13,444 nucleotides of DNA from an uncultured Kangiella sp. (GCA_946480585.1 CAMLKQ010000027.1:1-13444), one strand, 5' to 3'. Shown: positions 1-6,196, counted from the stretch's first letter. The notes: generated by a model not told the origin, from the letters alone. Numbers and translations: made by a program.

Positions 1-1
1 G

Positions 2-808
2 ATGCGCGTGCTCGTGGTGTTGTTGTTTGCCCTGCTGACCACCGCCTGTGCGGTCAACCCGGTAACCGGTCGCCGGCAGCTGATGCTGGTATCGGAAGAA
101 CAGGCGATTCGGGACTCGAAAGAAGCCTACGTCGCCGAGATGTCGCAGCTCGATCAAAACGGCAAGCTGAGCCAGGACAAAGCGATGGTGCGCCGGGTGG
201 AAACCATCACCGGCAAGCTGGTCGCGCAGGCCATCAAATTCCGGCCGGAAACTGCCGACTGGGAATGGAGCGTCAAAGTCATTGCCGATGACGAAACCGT
301 CAACGCATTCTGCATGGCCGGTGGCCGCATGGCGATTTACAGCGGTCTGATCCATAAACTCAACGCCAGCGATGACGAAATCGCCCAGGTCATGGGCCAC
401 GAGATCGCGCACGCGCTGTCCAATCACACCGCGGAAAAAATGTCGGTGGCAATGGCCACCAGCACCGGCATTGCGCTGCTCGGCGTTGCCCAGCGCGACA
501 ATCCGCTGGCCGTATCGGCCGGCGCCATGGCCGCCGCCGTCGCCGTGCAATTGCCCAACAGTCGCACCGCCGAAACCGAGTCCGACGAGATTGGCATCAA
601 GCTCGCCGCCATGGCCGGTTACGATCCGCGCGCCGCGGTGACGCTGTGGCAGAAAATGGCCGAGGTCAGTGGCGCCGGCGAATTTGATTGGCTCAGCACG
701 CACCCGGCACCGGGCAAGCGGCAGGAAGTGCTGCAAAAACTGGTGCCCAAAATGGATCCGATTTATCGTGATCCGGCGCCGCGGCCGCAGTACCCATTGC
801 GGCACTGA
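2..808 (+). CDS. M48 family metallopeptidase, lipoprotein (LoiP/YggG-like)
   Basis: This is a zinc-dependent endopeptidase of family M48, predicted to be a lipoprotein acting in the periplasm on envelope proteins. The 268-residue protein begins with a hydrophobic signal and a lipobox (LTTAC), so Cys16 would be the lipidated first residue. The zinc motif HEIAH lies at residues 133-137 (H133, E134, H137). A downstream acidic motif TAETESDEIG at about 189-198 should supply the third ligand, and a typical THPAPGKR segment lies near the C-terminus. The ATG is at the second base of the window, so any ribosome-binding site is outside view; the signal peptide and lipobox make this a credible full-length start. 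A strong hairpin terminator follows 21 bases after the stop. E. coli LoiP is the nearest well-known type, but the physiological substrate cannot be told from sequence. Confidence 0.9.
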   Translation: MRVLVVLLFALLTTACAVNPVTGRRQLMLVSEEQAIRDSKEAYVAEMSQLDQNGKLSQDKAMVRRVETITGKLVAQAIKFRPETADWEWSVKVIADDETVNAFCMAGGRMAIYSGLIHKLNASDDEIAQVMGHEIAHALSNHTAEKMSVAMATSTGIALLGVAQRDNPLAVSAGAMAAAVAVQLPNSRTAETESDEIGIKLAAMAGYDPRAAVTLWQKMAEVSGAGEFDWLSTHPAPGKRQEVLQKLVPKMDPIYRDPAPRPQYPLRH

Positions 809-829
809 CCGGCGGCTTCGCACTGAAAC

Positions 830-859
830 AAAAACGCCACGCCACTGCGTGGCGTTTTT
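830..859 (+). terminator. Rho-independent terminator after the M48 peptidase
   Basis: A perfect 13-bp stem (arms 830-842 and 847-859) has a 4-base loop CACT. The left arm starts with an A-run and the right arm ends with a T-run, so it has the form of an intrinsic terminator. Confidence 0.85.
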
Positions 860-916
860 GTTGGGCCGGACGTTTTACCCCTTTCTTTCGCGCAGCCTTG
901 GTTACTGGAATGATGT

Positions 917-1002
917 TCTGACGGCATGCCGTGCAGACTCCGCACGAACGTCAGAGATAGCAGATTCGGCATACCACCCACTGGCGGAAACGCCACCGTC
1001 AG
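917..1002 (+). other. Nested, mutually exclusive inverted repeats before the solute-binding protein gene
   Basis: TCTGACG at 917-923 is fully complementary to CGTCAGA at 949-955. Inside that pair, CGTGC (930-934) pairs with GCACG (942-946). The same left arm read as CTGACGG (918-924) is also fully complementary to CCGTCAG at 996-1002. A further small hairpin TGGCG-GAAA-CGCCA lies at 982-995. The two long pairings cannot form together. The element sits 47 bases before the next start codon. Its function is unknown; it could be a leader RNA switch, an operator, or chance. Confidence 0.4.
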
Positions 1003-1048
1003 CTATACCTGATGTCACTCATCATGCCGGTTTCACTGCGGGTTCCCC

Positions 1049-1777
1049 ATGCGCAGGTGGCTCGTTGTACTGCTGTTTTTGTCTGTTCCGGTGCATGCCG
1101 ACCGCTTTGTCGTGGGCGTTGAAGAACTCCGCTATCTGCCTTACTACGATCATCACAACGGCCAATACGGTGGTATGGCGCGCGATGTGCTCGACGCGTT
1201 CAGCCGTGACAGCGGCCATCAGTTCGACTACCGCGCGTTGCCGATCAAACGACTCTATGTCGAATTCCTCGCCGGCAATCTGGATTTCAAATTTCCGGAC
1301 AATCCCGATTGGGCCGGCAAAGACAAAGCCGGCAAAACGGTTTACTACAGCGCGCCCGTGATGCCCTTCATTGATGGCGTGCTGGTGCTGCCGGCGCGCA
1401 AAGGTGCCGGCAGCGAACGGCTGCGAACGCTCGGCACCGTGCAGGGCTTCACTGCCTTTGATTATCTGGATGCCATCGCCGCCGGGAAAATGCGACTGCT
1501 CGAGATCGGCACGCTCGAAGCATTGATTCAAGCCAGTCTGTACCAGCGCATTGATGGCAGCTATTTCAATGTGGTGGTGGCCGAGCGTTACCTGAGCCGG
1601 CAAATGAAGCTGCCGGGTGCGCTGGTTTTCGACCCAGCCTTGCCGCACACCCGCTCGCACTACCATTTATCGAGCTTGCGCCATGCAGCCGTCATCGCGC
1701 AGTTTGATCAGTTTTTGCAGCGCAATCAGGAACTGCTGGCCGAGTTACGGCGCAAATGGCAGATCCCGTCGCACTGA
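1049..1777 (+). CDS. Periplasmic solute-binding protein, SBP_bac_3-like
   Basis: This 242-residue secreted protein looks like the small orphan members of the amino-acid-type periplasmic binding protein family (transporter substrate-binding domain). Residues 1-17 (MRRWLVVLLFLSVPVHA) form a Sec signal peptide with an AxA-like cleavage site (VHA). The mature part starts with a beta-strand typical of this fold (FVVGVEELRYLPYY), continues with GMARDVLDAF and a hinge-like segment near YYSAPVMPFIDGVLVLP, and ends with a helix-rich tail (LQRNQELLAELRRKWQIP). No permease or ATPase gene is nearby, so it may act as a binding or sensing protein rather than as part of an ABC importer encoded here. The ATG has no clear Shine-Dalgarno sequence, but the signal peptide fixes the start well. 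The ligand cannot be predicted. Confidence 0.75.
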   Translation: MRRWLVVLLFLSVPVHADRFVVGVEELRYLPYYDHHNGQYGGMARDVLDAFSRDSGHQFDYRALPIKRLYVEFLAGNLDFKFPDNPDWAGKDKAGKTVYYSAPVMPFIDGVLVLPARKGAGSERLRTLGTVQGFTAFDYLDAIAAGKMRLLEIGTLEALIQASLYQRIDGSYFNVVVAERYLSRQMKLPGALVFDPALPHTRSHYHLSSLRHAAVIAQFDQFLQRNQELLAELRRKWQIPSH

Positions 1778-1845
1778 TGTCCGTCAGGCACGGCGTGCGT
1801 CCCTCGCAGACGTTTCTCGAACTTTTTGGCAAGAACAGCTGCAAC

Positions 1846-1872
1846 AAAAAAGGCCGCAATGCGGCCTTTTTT
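1846..1872. terminator. Bidirectional terminator between convergent genes
   Basis: AAAAAAGGCCGCA (1846-1858) pairs with TGCGGCCTTTTTT (1860-1872) and is flanked by an A-run and a T-run. It lies between the ends of the solute-binding protein gene on the + strand and the TonB-dependent receptor gene on the - strand, and can serve both. Confidence 0.85.
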
Positions 1873-1888
1873 TGGGTGGTGAGACGAC

Positions 1889-4069
1889 TCAGAACTGCCA
1901 CTCAACACCGGCTTGCCAGGTGCGCGGCATGCCGGGGATGAGGCCGCGACTCATGTCGACCACATACAGCTCATCCGTCAGGTTCTTGCCGGCGACAAAC
2001 ACCGTCCACTCGCTGTTTGGCAGCGTGTAATTCAGGCTGAGGTTATAGATGGTGTAGTCATCCATCAGACCGCGTTGGCCATTGGCCGTCACGGCTTCGG
2101 TGTTCAGATCGTCGGTATACATCTCGTCGACAAACACCAGCTCCAGCTGGCCATGGAAGCCGTTGCCGGTCTCGATACCACCGATCAGCGACAGCGTGTG
2201 TTCCGGCGCATACGGCAAGCGGTTACCGCTGACATCGACACCAGCACTGACCGACGAGGTGCGGGTACCGCGGAACTCGGCGTCGTTGACCCAGGTCCAG
2301 GCGAGGCGCATAAACGGATTGACGTTGCCGCGCTGGAACGACACATCGTGATCGTAAGCGAGCAGCAGTTCGGCTCCTTGGTGCAGCGTTTCACCGGCCG
2401 AGGTCAACGTCGCGCCGACGCCCCCGGCAACACTGGCCGGAACGATTTGATTGTCGAAATCGAGTCGGAACAACGCCGCTTCCACTTTCCAGCCATCGCC
2501 GTTGCCGTGCCGGACGCCGAGCTCGGTATTCAGGCTTTTTTCGGCATCAAGCTCGACGCTGGCGCCATCGCTGTTGCTGATGACGTCCTCAACGCGCGGC
2601 GGGCTGAAGCCTTCGTGCACGCCGGCGAACAACACCGTGTGTTTGCCAAGCTGCCAGGTGGTGCCGAGACCCGCCAGGGTTTCGCTGACCGAGGTAGCAC
2701 CGGTGGCGCCGTTGAGATGGTTGGTCCGGTCATAGTCGATGTCTTCGTGGCGCACGCCCGGTGTCACGGTCCATTCGCCGATGACAAAGGTGTTTTCGAC
2801 AAACCAGGCCACCGCCTCGGTATCACGCTCGTTGTCTTCACGCAGACCGCCGTTGACGCTGCTGCCCGGCGTGCGGCCGTCCGGGGTGTCGGCGTTGATC
2901 TGCAAACGATCCTGCTGCTCTTCCTGATAACGCAGGCCGGCGCGCAATTCACCGAACGCGTGGTTCAGCTTCAACCGTGGCTCGACACCAAACACATAGT
3001 AATCGCGCAAGCGCCCTTCGTTACCACAGGTGGTGTTCAAGTTGGCCATGCCGCCGCAGAGCGGATCCGAGCTGTCATTCGGGCGCTGGCCCGAGTTGCT
3101 TGATTGCCGCCACCAGTCGCGGTGGAATTCGGTCTTGTAGATCGCGGTATCGAGCTCGGCGTTGGCAGCGAGCTGCCAGCTGTGCACCAGCGACAGGCCT
3201 TCGCGCTCGGTCTGGAAATTGTCATTGATGAACGGGTTGTAGCGCGGGTCGGCTTCGTATTCGGCCAACGTCAGACCGGAATACGGCACATCGGAATCTT
3301 CGTCGTAGCGCGAGGCTTTGAACGTCAGCGCGTGATCGGCGCCTAGCTGTTGCACCAGCTTGAGGTTGTAATCCATGACCTCGAATTCCATGTGGTCGCG
3401 CGCGCCTTCGGCTTGCTTGCGCACCAACTGGAACAGCACACCAGTTTCGTAACCGGCTTCACCAAACGTGTTGCCAATTTCGCCGTACTGCTGCTGGTAA
3501 CCATCGGTACCGGCGGCCAACCGCAGTTTGCCGGCCAGCTCGGTCGGCGGATTTGGCGTCAGGTAGTTCACCACACCGCCGACGGTGTGCGGACCAAAAC
3601 CAATCTGCGCCGAACCTTTCAGCACTTCGAGGCCACTGAAGCGCTCGATGGCCGGGTGGTAGTAGCTAGCGTTGTCACCGTACGGGCTGTACGACAGCGG
3701 CAGCCCGTCTTCGAGCAGCAGCACCTTGGTGGAGCGCGTCGGGTTCAATCCGCGAATGCCGATGTTCGGCCGCAGACCAAAACCTTCTTCTTCACGCGGG
3801 AACAGGCCCGGCACCAGACGCAGCACTTCATTGACGTTGAATGCGCGCGCTTCCTGGATCTGGTCGTCACTGATCACGGTGGCGGCACCACCGATGCGGG
3901 CTTTTTGTTCGCTGCTGCCGATCACTTCGATGGTCGGCACCGAGTCACGCTCATCGGCGCCTTCAGGGCTGTTGGTGTCGACAGCGTTGACGGTGTTGGC
4001 GCTGGCGGCTTGGGCCAGGGCGAGCAGCAAGGCAGAACTCAGGGCATGACGGGAAAACAGGGCGTTCAT
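1889..4069 (-). CDS. TonB-dependent outer membrane receptor, FecA-like
   Basis: This is a TonB-dependent receptor of 726 residues, predicted to import a ferric chelate or similar nutrient across the outer membrane. Residues 1-24 form a signal peptide ending in AASA. A TonB-box-like segment VPTIEVIG lies at 44-51. The plug domain spans about 57-175 and contains GIRGLNP (104-110), DGLPLSYSPYG (121-131) and GPHTVGGVVNYLTP (159-172), the form seen in FecA and its relatives (COG4772). The remainder is the beta-barrel, ending in the outer-membrane terminal aromatic (EWQF). A Cys pair in a predicted loop (PLCGG...TTCGN) may form a disulfide. The reading frame is open upstream to 4288, but the extra 73 residues run across a terminator, so the ATG at 4069 before the signal peptide is chosen; its Shine-Dalgarno is weak. 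There is no N-terminal signalling domain and no linked sigma/anti-sigma pair, so FecA-type transmembrane signalling is not indicated. The substrate is unknown. Confidence 0.88.
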   Translation of the reverse strand: MNALFSRHALSSALLLALAQAASANTVNAVDTNSPEGADERDSVPTIEVIGSSEQKARIGGAATVISDDQIQEARAFNVNEVLRLVPGLFPREEEGFGLRPNIGIRGLNPTRSTKVLLLEDGLPLSYSPYGDNASYYHPAIERFSGLEVLKGSAQIGFGPHTVGGVVNYLTPNPPTELAGKLRLAAGTDGYQQQYGEIGNTFGEAGYETGVLFQLVRKQAEGARDHMEFEVMDYNLKLVQQLGADHALTFKASRYDEDSDVPYSGLTLAEYEADPRYNPFINDNFQTEREGLSLVHSWQLAANAELDTAIYKTEFHRDWWRQSSNSGQRPNDSSDPLCGGMANLNTTCGNEGRLRDYYVFGVEPRLKLNHAFGELRAGLRYQEEQQDRLQINADTPDGRTPGSSVNGGLREDNERDTEAVAWFVENTFVIGEWTVTPGVRHEDIDYDRTNHLNGATGATSVSETLAGLGTTWQLGKHTVLFAGVHEGFSPPRVEDVISNSDGASVELDAEKSLNTELGVRHGNGDGWKVEAALFRLDFDNQIVPASVAGGVGATLTSAGETLHQGAELLLAYDHDVSFQRGNVNPFMRLAWTWVNDAEFRGTRTSSVSAGVDVSGNRLPYAPEHTLSLIGGIETGNGFHGQLELVFVDEMYTDDLNTEAVTANGQRGLMDDYTIYNLSLNYTLPNSEWTVFVAGKNLTDELYVVDMSRGLIPGMPRTWQAGVEWQF

Positions 4070-4112
4070 CGGCAGGGTCGTCCACAACCAGAGGGGTCTG
4101 AAAACGGCCGGC

Positions 4113-4142
4113 ATCTTAGCAAAACGCGTATTTAGTTGCGAA
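4113..4142 (-). promoter_or_regulatory. Predicted promoter of the TonB-dependent receptor
   Basis: On the - strand there is a -10 TAAGAT (4113-4118) preceded by an extended-10 TGC, and a -35 TTCGCA (4137-4142) with an 18-base spacer. The start site would fall near 4106, giving a leader of about 37 bases. Confidence 0.5.
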
Positions 4143-4151
4143 GCATTATCG
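4137..4151 (-). promoter_or_regulatory. Fur-box-like site over the receptor -35
   Basis: The - strand sequence CGATAATGCTTCGCA matches the 7-1-7 Fur consensus TGATAATnATTATCA at 10 of 14 positions, with GATAAT intact in one half. It overlaps the predicted -35, where Fur-Fe2+ would block RNA polymerase. The match is moderate, and the support comes from its position and from the gene it precedes. Confidence 0.45.
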
Positions 4152-4158
4152 TTTGCAT

Positions 4159-4176
4159 GTTTGATTGCAATCAAAC
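4159..4176. promoter_or_regulatory. FNR/Anr box in an 18-bp perfect palindrome
   Basis: GTTTGATTGCAATCAAAC is a perfect palindrome. Its inner 14 bases, TTGATTGCAATCAA (4161-4174), match the FNR/Anr consensus TTGAT-N4-ATCAA exactly. The centre is about 61 bp upstream of the predicted receptor start site, a classic class I activator position. It also matches CRP half-sites at 8 of 10 positions (TTTGA-N6-TCAAA), but the FNR match is better. The upstream gene is transcribed toward it and ends at a terminator, so the receptor is the only sensible target. Confidence 0.6.
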
Positions 4177-4199
4177 TTCCAGAACGGCGTATCCGGCGC

Positions 4200-4235
4200 C
4201 AAAGAAAAAGCCGCCCGGAGGCGGCTTTTTCTTTG
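4200..4235 (-). terminator. Rho-independent terminator after the peroxiredoxin
   Basis: A perfect stem of 15-16 bp (4200-4215 with 4220-4235), GC-rich near a CGGA loop and A/T-rich at the base, lies 13 bases beyond the peroxiredoxin stop on the - strand. It separates that gene from the receptor promoter. Confidence 0.88.
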
Positions 4236-4247
4236 CAAAACAAGCAA

Positions 4248-4853
4248 TTACAGCGACTTGCTCTCTTCGGCCAGGTACTTGGCGACACCTTCCGGCGACG
4301 CGGTCATGCCTTTCTTGCCCTTGCTCCAGCCGGCCGGGCAGACTTCGCCATGCTCTTCGGTGAACTGCAGCGCGTCGATCATGCGCAGCATTTCGTCGAT
4401 GTTGCGGCCGAGCGGCAGATCGTTGACGACCTGGTGACGAACGACGCCTTTCTTGTCGATCAGGAACGAACCACGGAACGCGACGCCGGCTTCCGGATGC
4501 TCGACATCGTACGCGCGGCAGATGTCGTGCTTGACGTCAGCGACCAGGGTGTAGCCGACCGGGCCGATACCGCCCTTGTCGACCGGGGTGTTGCGCCAGG
4601 CATGGTGGCTGAACTGGCTGTCGATCGACACGCCGATCACTTCCACGCCGCGGCTCTTGAACTCGTTCAGGCGGTGATCAAAGGCGATCAGCTCGGACGG
4701 GCAAACGAAGGTGAAATCGAGCGGGTAGAAGAACACGACGGCGTATTTGCCTTCGACGGCCTTCTTGAAGTGGTAGCTGTCAACGATTTCGCCATTGCCG
4801 AGCACGGCAGCAGCGGTGAAGTCCGGAGCCGGACGACCCACGAGTACACCCAT
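4248..4853 (-). CDS. Typical 2-Cys peroxiredoxin (AhpC/Prx1 class)
   Basis: This is a cytoplasmic thiol peroxidase that reduces H2O2, organic peroxides and peroxynitrite. Its 201 residues are the usual length for the Prx1 class. The peroxidatic cysteine is C51 in DFTFVCPSE and the resolving cysteine is C172 in GEVCPAGW. Together with P44 and T48 of the PxxxTxxC pattern they define an obligate dimer of the typical 2-Cys kind. A GGIG motif lies at 94-97, while the C-terminal helix has YL rather than YF (K-Y-L at 192-194). The ATG at 4853 is preceded by a good Shine-Dalgarno (AGGAGA); the frame is open further upstream, but that part crosses the predicted promoter. It lies divergent from bfd, as the peroxidase gene next to bfd-bfrB does in P. 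aeruginosa. The electron donor (AhpF, thioredoxin or other) is not encoded here. Confidence 0.93.
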   Translation of the reverse strand: MGVLVGRPAPDFTAAAVLGNGEIVDSYHFKKAVEGKYAVVFFYPLDFTFVCPSELIAFDHRLNEFKSRGVEVIGVSIDSQFSHHAWRNTPVDKGGIGPVGYTLVADVKHDICRAYDVEHPEAGVAFRGSFLIDKKGVVRHQVVNDLPLGRNIDEMLRMIDALQFTEEHGEVCPAGWSKGKKGMTASPEGVAKYLAEESKSL

Positions 4854-4932
4854 GTTGCTCTCCTGTTTCTTGGGGGGATGAAAAATCAGTCTGCAGTCCC
4901 GACCGCAACGGTACGGGTCAAAACGGGCGGCC

Positions 4933-4963
4933 ATTATATGGGGCCGGCACCGGTCATTTCCAA
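4933..4963 (-). promoter_or_regulatory. Predicted promoter of the peroxiredoxin gene
   Basis: The - strand carries a perfect -10 TATAAT at 4933-4938 and a -35 candidate TTGGAA at 4958-4963 with a long 19-base spacer (TGGAAA at 18 is an alternative). The leader would be about 70 bases. I saw no OxyR site that I could defend. Confidence 0.5.
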
Positions 4964-5124
4964 GCGCATTGCTAGGACATTTTTTGCACACACGCACCGC
5001 TTAAGGGCCAGCGAGTGACGCCATCAGCGGCGCGGCTACCCGCCAAACGCCCCGTAGCCTGCCCTTACCCGTGTCCACGCCCAAACAAGGTACGCTCGCA
5101 TCAGATTATGACAATCACAAGCAT

Positions 5125-5152
5125 TTGACAGTCATTCTCATTTTCATACAAT
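5125..5152 (+). promoter_or_regulatory. Predicted promoter of bfd
   Basis: A consensus -35 TTGACA (5125-5130) and a -10 TACAAT (5147-5152) are separated by 16 bases. Transcription should start near 5159. That is only a few bases before the ATG at 5165, which favours the GTG at 5204 as the real translation start. Confidence 0.65.
5126..5140 (+). promoter_or_regulatory. Fur box in the bfd promoter
   Basis: TGACAGTCATTCTCA matches the 7-1-7 Fur consensus TGATAATnATTATCA at 11 of 14 positions. It overlaps the -35 and spacer of the bfd promoter, an ideal place for iron-dependent repression. Repression of bfd by Fur is known in E. coli and P. aeruginosa, so the site makes biological sense. Confidence 0.65.
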
Positions 5153-5203
5153 AGCGGCTATTGAATGAACGGGCACCCCGCCCCACGCCACAGGTCCGCC
5201 GCC

Positions 5204-5395
5204 GTGTACGTCTGCCTCTGCAAAGCCGTCACCGACCAGCAGATACAACAAGCCGTTGAAGACGGCGCCTGCACCATGCGCGATCTGGCCCGCGAGCTCG
5301 GCGTTGCCACCCAATGCGGCAAATGCGGCTGCGATGCCCGCGAGTTGCTCAAATACTGCCTCGACACGCTGCCGGATCACGTCAAAGCCGCCTGA
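5204..5395 (+). CDS. bfd: Bacterioferritin-associated ferredoxin
   Basis: Bfd is a small [2Fe-2S] protein that docks on bacterioferritin and passes electrons to the stored ferric mineral so that iron can be released as Fe2+. With the GTG start at 5204 the protein has 63 residues and begins MYVCLCKAVT. The cluster ligands are then C4, C6, C38 and C41 (CLC and CGKC), the same numbers as in E. coli Bfd. An upstream ATG at 5165 would add 13 residues not typical of the family and lies almost on the predicted transcription start. The Shine-Dalgarno for the GTG is weak (AGG). Bacterioferritin follows 185 bases downstream. Iron-starvation expression is suggested by the Fur box in its promoter. Confidence 0.92.
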   Translation: MYVCLCKAVTDQQIQQAVEDGACTMRDLARELGVATQCGKCGCDARELLKYCLDTLPDHVKAA

Positions 5396-5401
5396 TTTCT
5401 T

Positions 5402-5451
5402 TGCGCGTTGCCAGATGACTCGGCCCGCTTGTCGCCAGCGGCTAACGCGCA
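5402..5451 (+). other. Stem-loop in the bfd-bfr spacer
   Basis: TGCGCGTT (5402-5409) pairs with AACGCGCA (5444-5451). GCC (5410-5412) can extend the stem with GGC (5440-5442), leaving one bulged T. There is no T-run after it, so it is not a standard intrinsic terminator. It could stabilise the bfd transcript end or attenuate read-through into bfr. Confidence 0.4.
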
Positions 5452-5504
5452 GCGAAACGAAACAGATTCTCATTTCCCATCAAACACTTAGCCGGCAGTT
5501 TTCG

Positions 5505-5533
5505 TTGTCCTCGGGGATCGGCGGGACTAGACT
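5505..5533 (+). promoter_or_regulatory. Candidate promoter of bfr
   Basis: TTGTCC (5505-5510) and TAGACT (5528-5533) are spaced by 17 bases, each matching 4 of 6 consensus positions. This would give bfr its own start besides read-through from bfd. A weak Fur-like site (9 of 14) lies upstream at 5458-5472. Confidence 0.35.
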
Positions 5534-5580
5534 TTGGCCACTCACTTGCCAACGGGACGATCGTCCCCGGAGTCATGGCC

Positions 5581-6063
5581 ATGAAAGGCGACGCCAAGGT
5601 CATCCAGTACCTCAACAAAGTGCTCTATAACGAGCTCATCGCCATCAACCAGTATTTTCTGCACGCCCGCATGTACAAAAACTGGGGCTACAAAGCGCTG
5701 GCCGATCACGAGTATCACGAGTCGATCGACGAGATGAAACACGCCGACAAACTCGTTGAGCGCATCCTGTTTCTCGAAGGCCTGCCGAACCTGCAGGATC
5801 TCGGCAAACTGCTGATTGGCGAGAACGTCGAAGAGTGCATCAAGTGCGATCTGAAACTGGAACTGAAAGCGCTGCCGGTGCTGAAAGAAGGCATCACCCA
5901 CTGCGAGAGCGTGCACGACTTTGTCAGCCGCGATCTGCTGAAAGACATTTTGCACAGTGAAGAAGAACACATCGACTGGCTGGAAACCCAGCAGAGTCTG
6001 ATCAAGGACATGGGCCTGCAGAATTACCTGCAATCGGCGGCAGGTGGTGTGTCGGGCAGTTAG
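5581..6063 (+). CDS. bfr: Bacterioferritin (heme-binding ferritin)
   Basis: Bacterioferritin forms a 24-subunit cytoplasmic shell that oxidises Fe2+ and stores ferric iron, with heme at subunit interfaces. From the ATG at 5581 the protein has 160 residues. All ferroxidase ligands are present at E. coli numbering: E18, E51, H54, E94, E127 and H130, and the heme ligand M52 is kept. An ATG two codons earlier (5575) is in frame, but the Shine-Dalgarno GGAG (5569-5572) is 8 bases from the second ATG and only 2 from the first, so 5581 is preferred. Its partner Bfd lies just upstream. Because the ferroxidase centre and the heme Met are both intact, this is a functional Bfr subunit of the Pseudomonas BfrB / E. 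coli Bfr kind. Confidence 0.96.
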   Translation: MKGDAKVIQYLNKVLYNELIAINQYFLHARMYKNWGYKALADHEYHESIDEMKHADKLVERILFLEGLPNLQDLGKLLIGENVEECIKCDLKLELKALPVLKEGITHCESVHDFVSRDLLKDILHSEEEHIDWLETQQSLIKDMGLQNYLQSAAGGVSGS

Positions 6064-6080
6064 CTCCGCATTAACCCTCT

Positions 6081-6103
6081 GTGGGAGCGACTTTAGTCGC
6101 GAT
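6081..6103 (+). repeat. REP element 1 (forward)
   Basis: A GTGGGAGCG head is followed by the small hairpin GCGAC-TTTA-GTCGC and a GAT tail. This is the standard form of Pseudomonas- and Xanthomonas-type REP palindromes, which are mobilised by REP-associated (RAYT) transposases. No transposase is in the window. Confidence 0.75.
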
Positions 6104-6132
6104 GGTTGGCTTAGCGGCATTCGTTGGACAGG

Positions 6133-6157
6133 ATTTCGCGGCTAAAGCCGCTCCCAC
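6133..6157 (-). repeat. REP element 2 (reverse)
   Basis: On the - strand this reads GTGGGAGCGGCTTTAGCCGC followed by GAAAT. It differs from element 1 only by paired changes that keep the hairpin, and is inverted relative to it, making a BIME-like pair. Confidence 0.75.
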
Positions 6158-6187
6158 GAAATCTTTCGAGGGCAAGCCCGCTCCCAC
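6158..6187 (-). repeat. REP element 3 (reverse)
   Basis: On the - strand this reads GTGGGAGCGGGCTTGCCCTC followed by GAAAGATTTC. The head is identical to the other two, but the hairpin is GGGC-TT-GCCC, a different REP subtype. It directly abuts element 2 in tandem. Confidence 0.7.
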
Positions 6188-6196
6188 AAATCAATG

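Larger units (their letters stand above)
4854..5203. other. Divergent intergenic region between the peroxiredoxin and bfd
   Basis: This 350-bp region has no supported gene. It holds the peroxiredoxin promoter at its left end and the Fur-box promoter of bfd at its right end, given separately. An ATG at 5165 would extend Bfd by 13 residues, but is thought not to be the start. No clear element was seen in the middle (about 5000-5100). Confidence 0.6.

Noticed and set aside
1913..3103. 396-codon + strand frame opposite the TonB receptor gene
   Set aside because: Antisense shadow in a G+C-rich gene; the - strand frame has clear plug, barrel and signal peptide features.
4159..4176. CRP site reading of the palindrome
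   Set aside because: It matches CRP half-sites at 8 of 10 positions, but the exact FNR/Anr consensus is the better explanation; CRP is kept only as an alternative.
4070..4288. N-terminal extension of the TonB receptor (73 residues)
   Set aside because: It would translate through the peroxiredoxin terminator, the FNR box and the predicted promoter, and would bury the signal peptide.
4854..4997. N-terminal extension of the peroxiredoxin (48 residues)
   Set aside because: The ATG at 4853 has a strong Shine-Dalgarno and gives the family length; the extension crosses a perfect TATAAT.
6081..6187. Short CRISPR-like array
   Set aside because: The repeats are palindromic REP units in both orientations with irregular spacing, not direct repeats with unique spacers.
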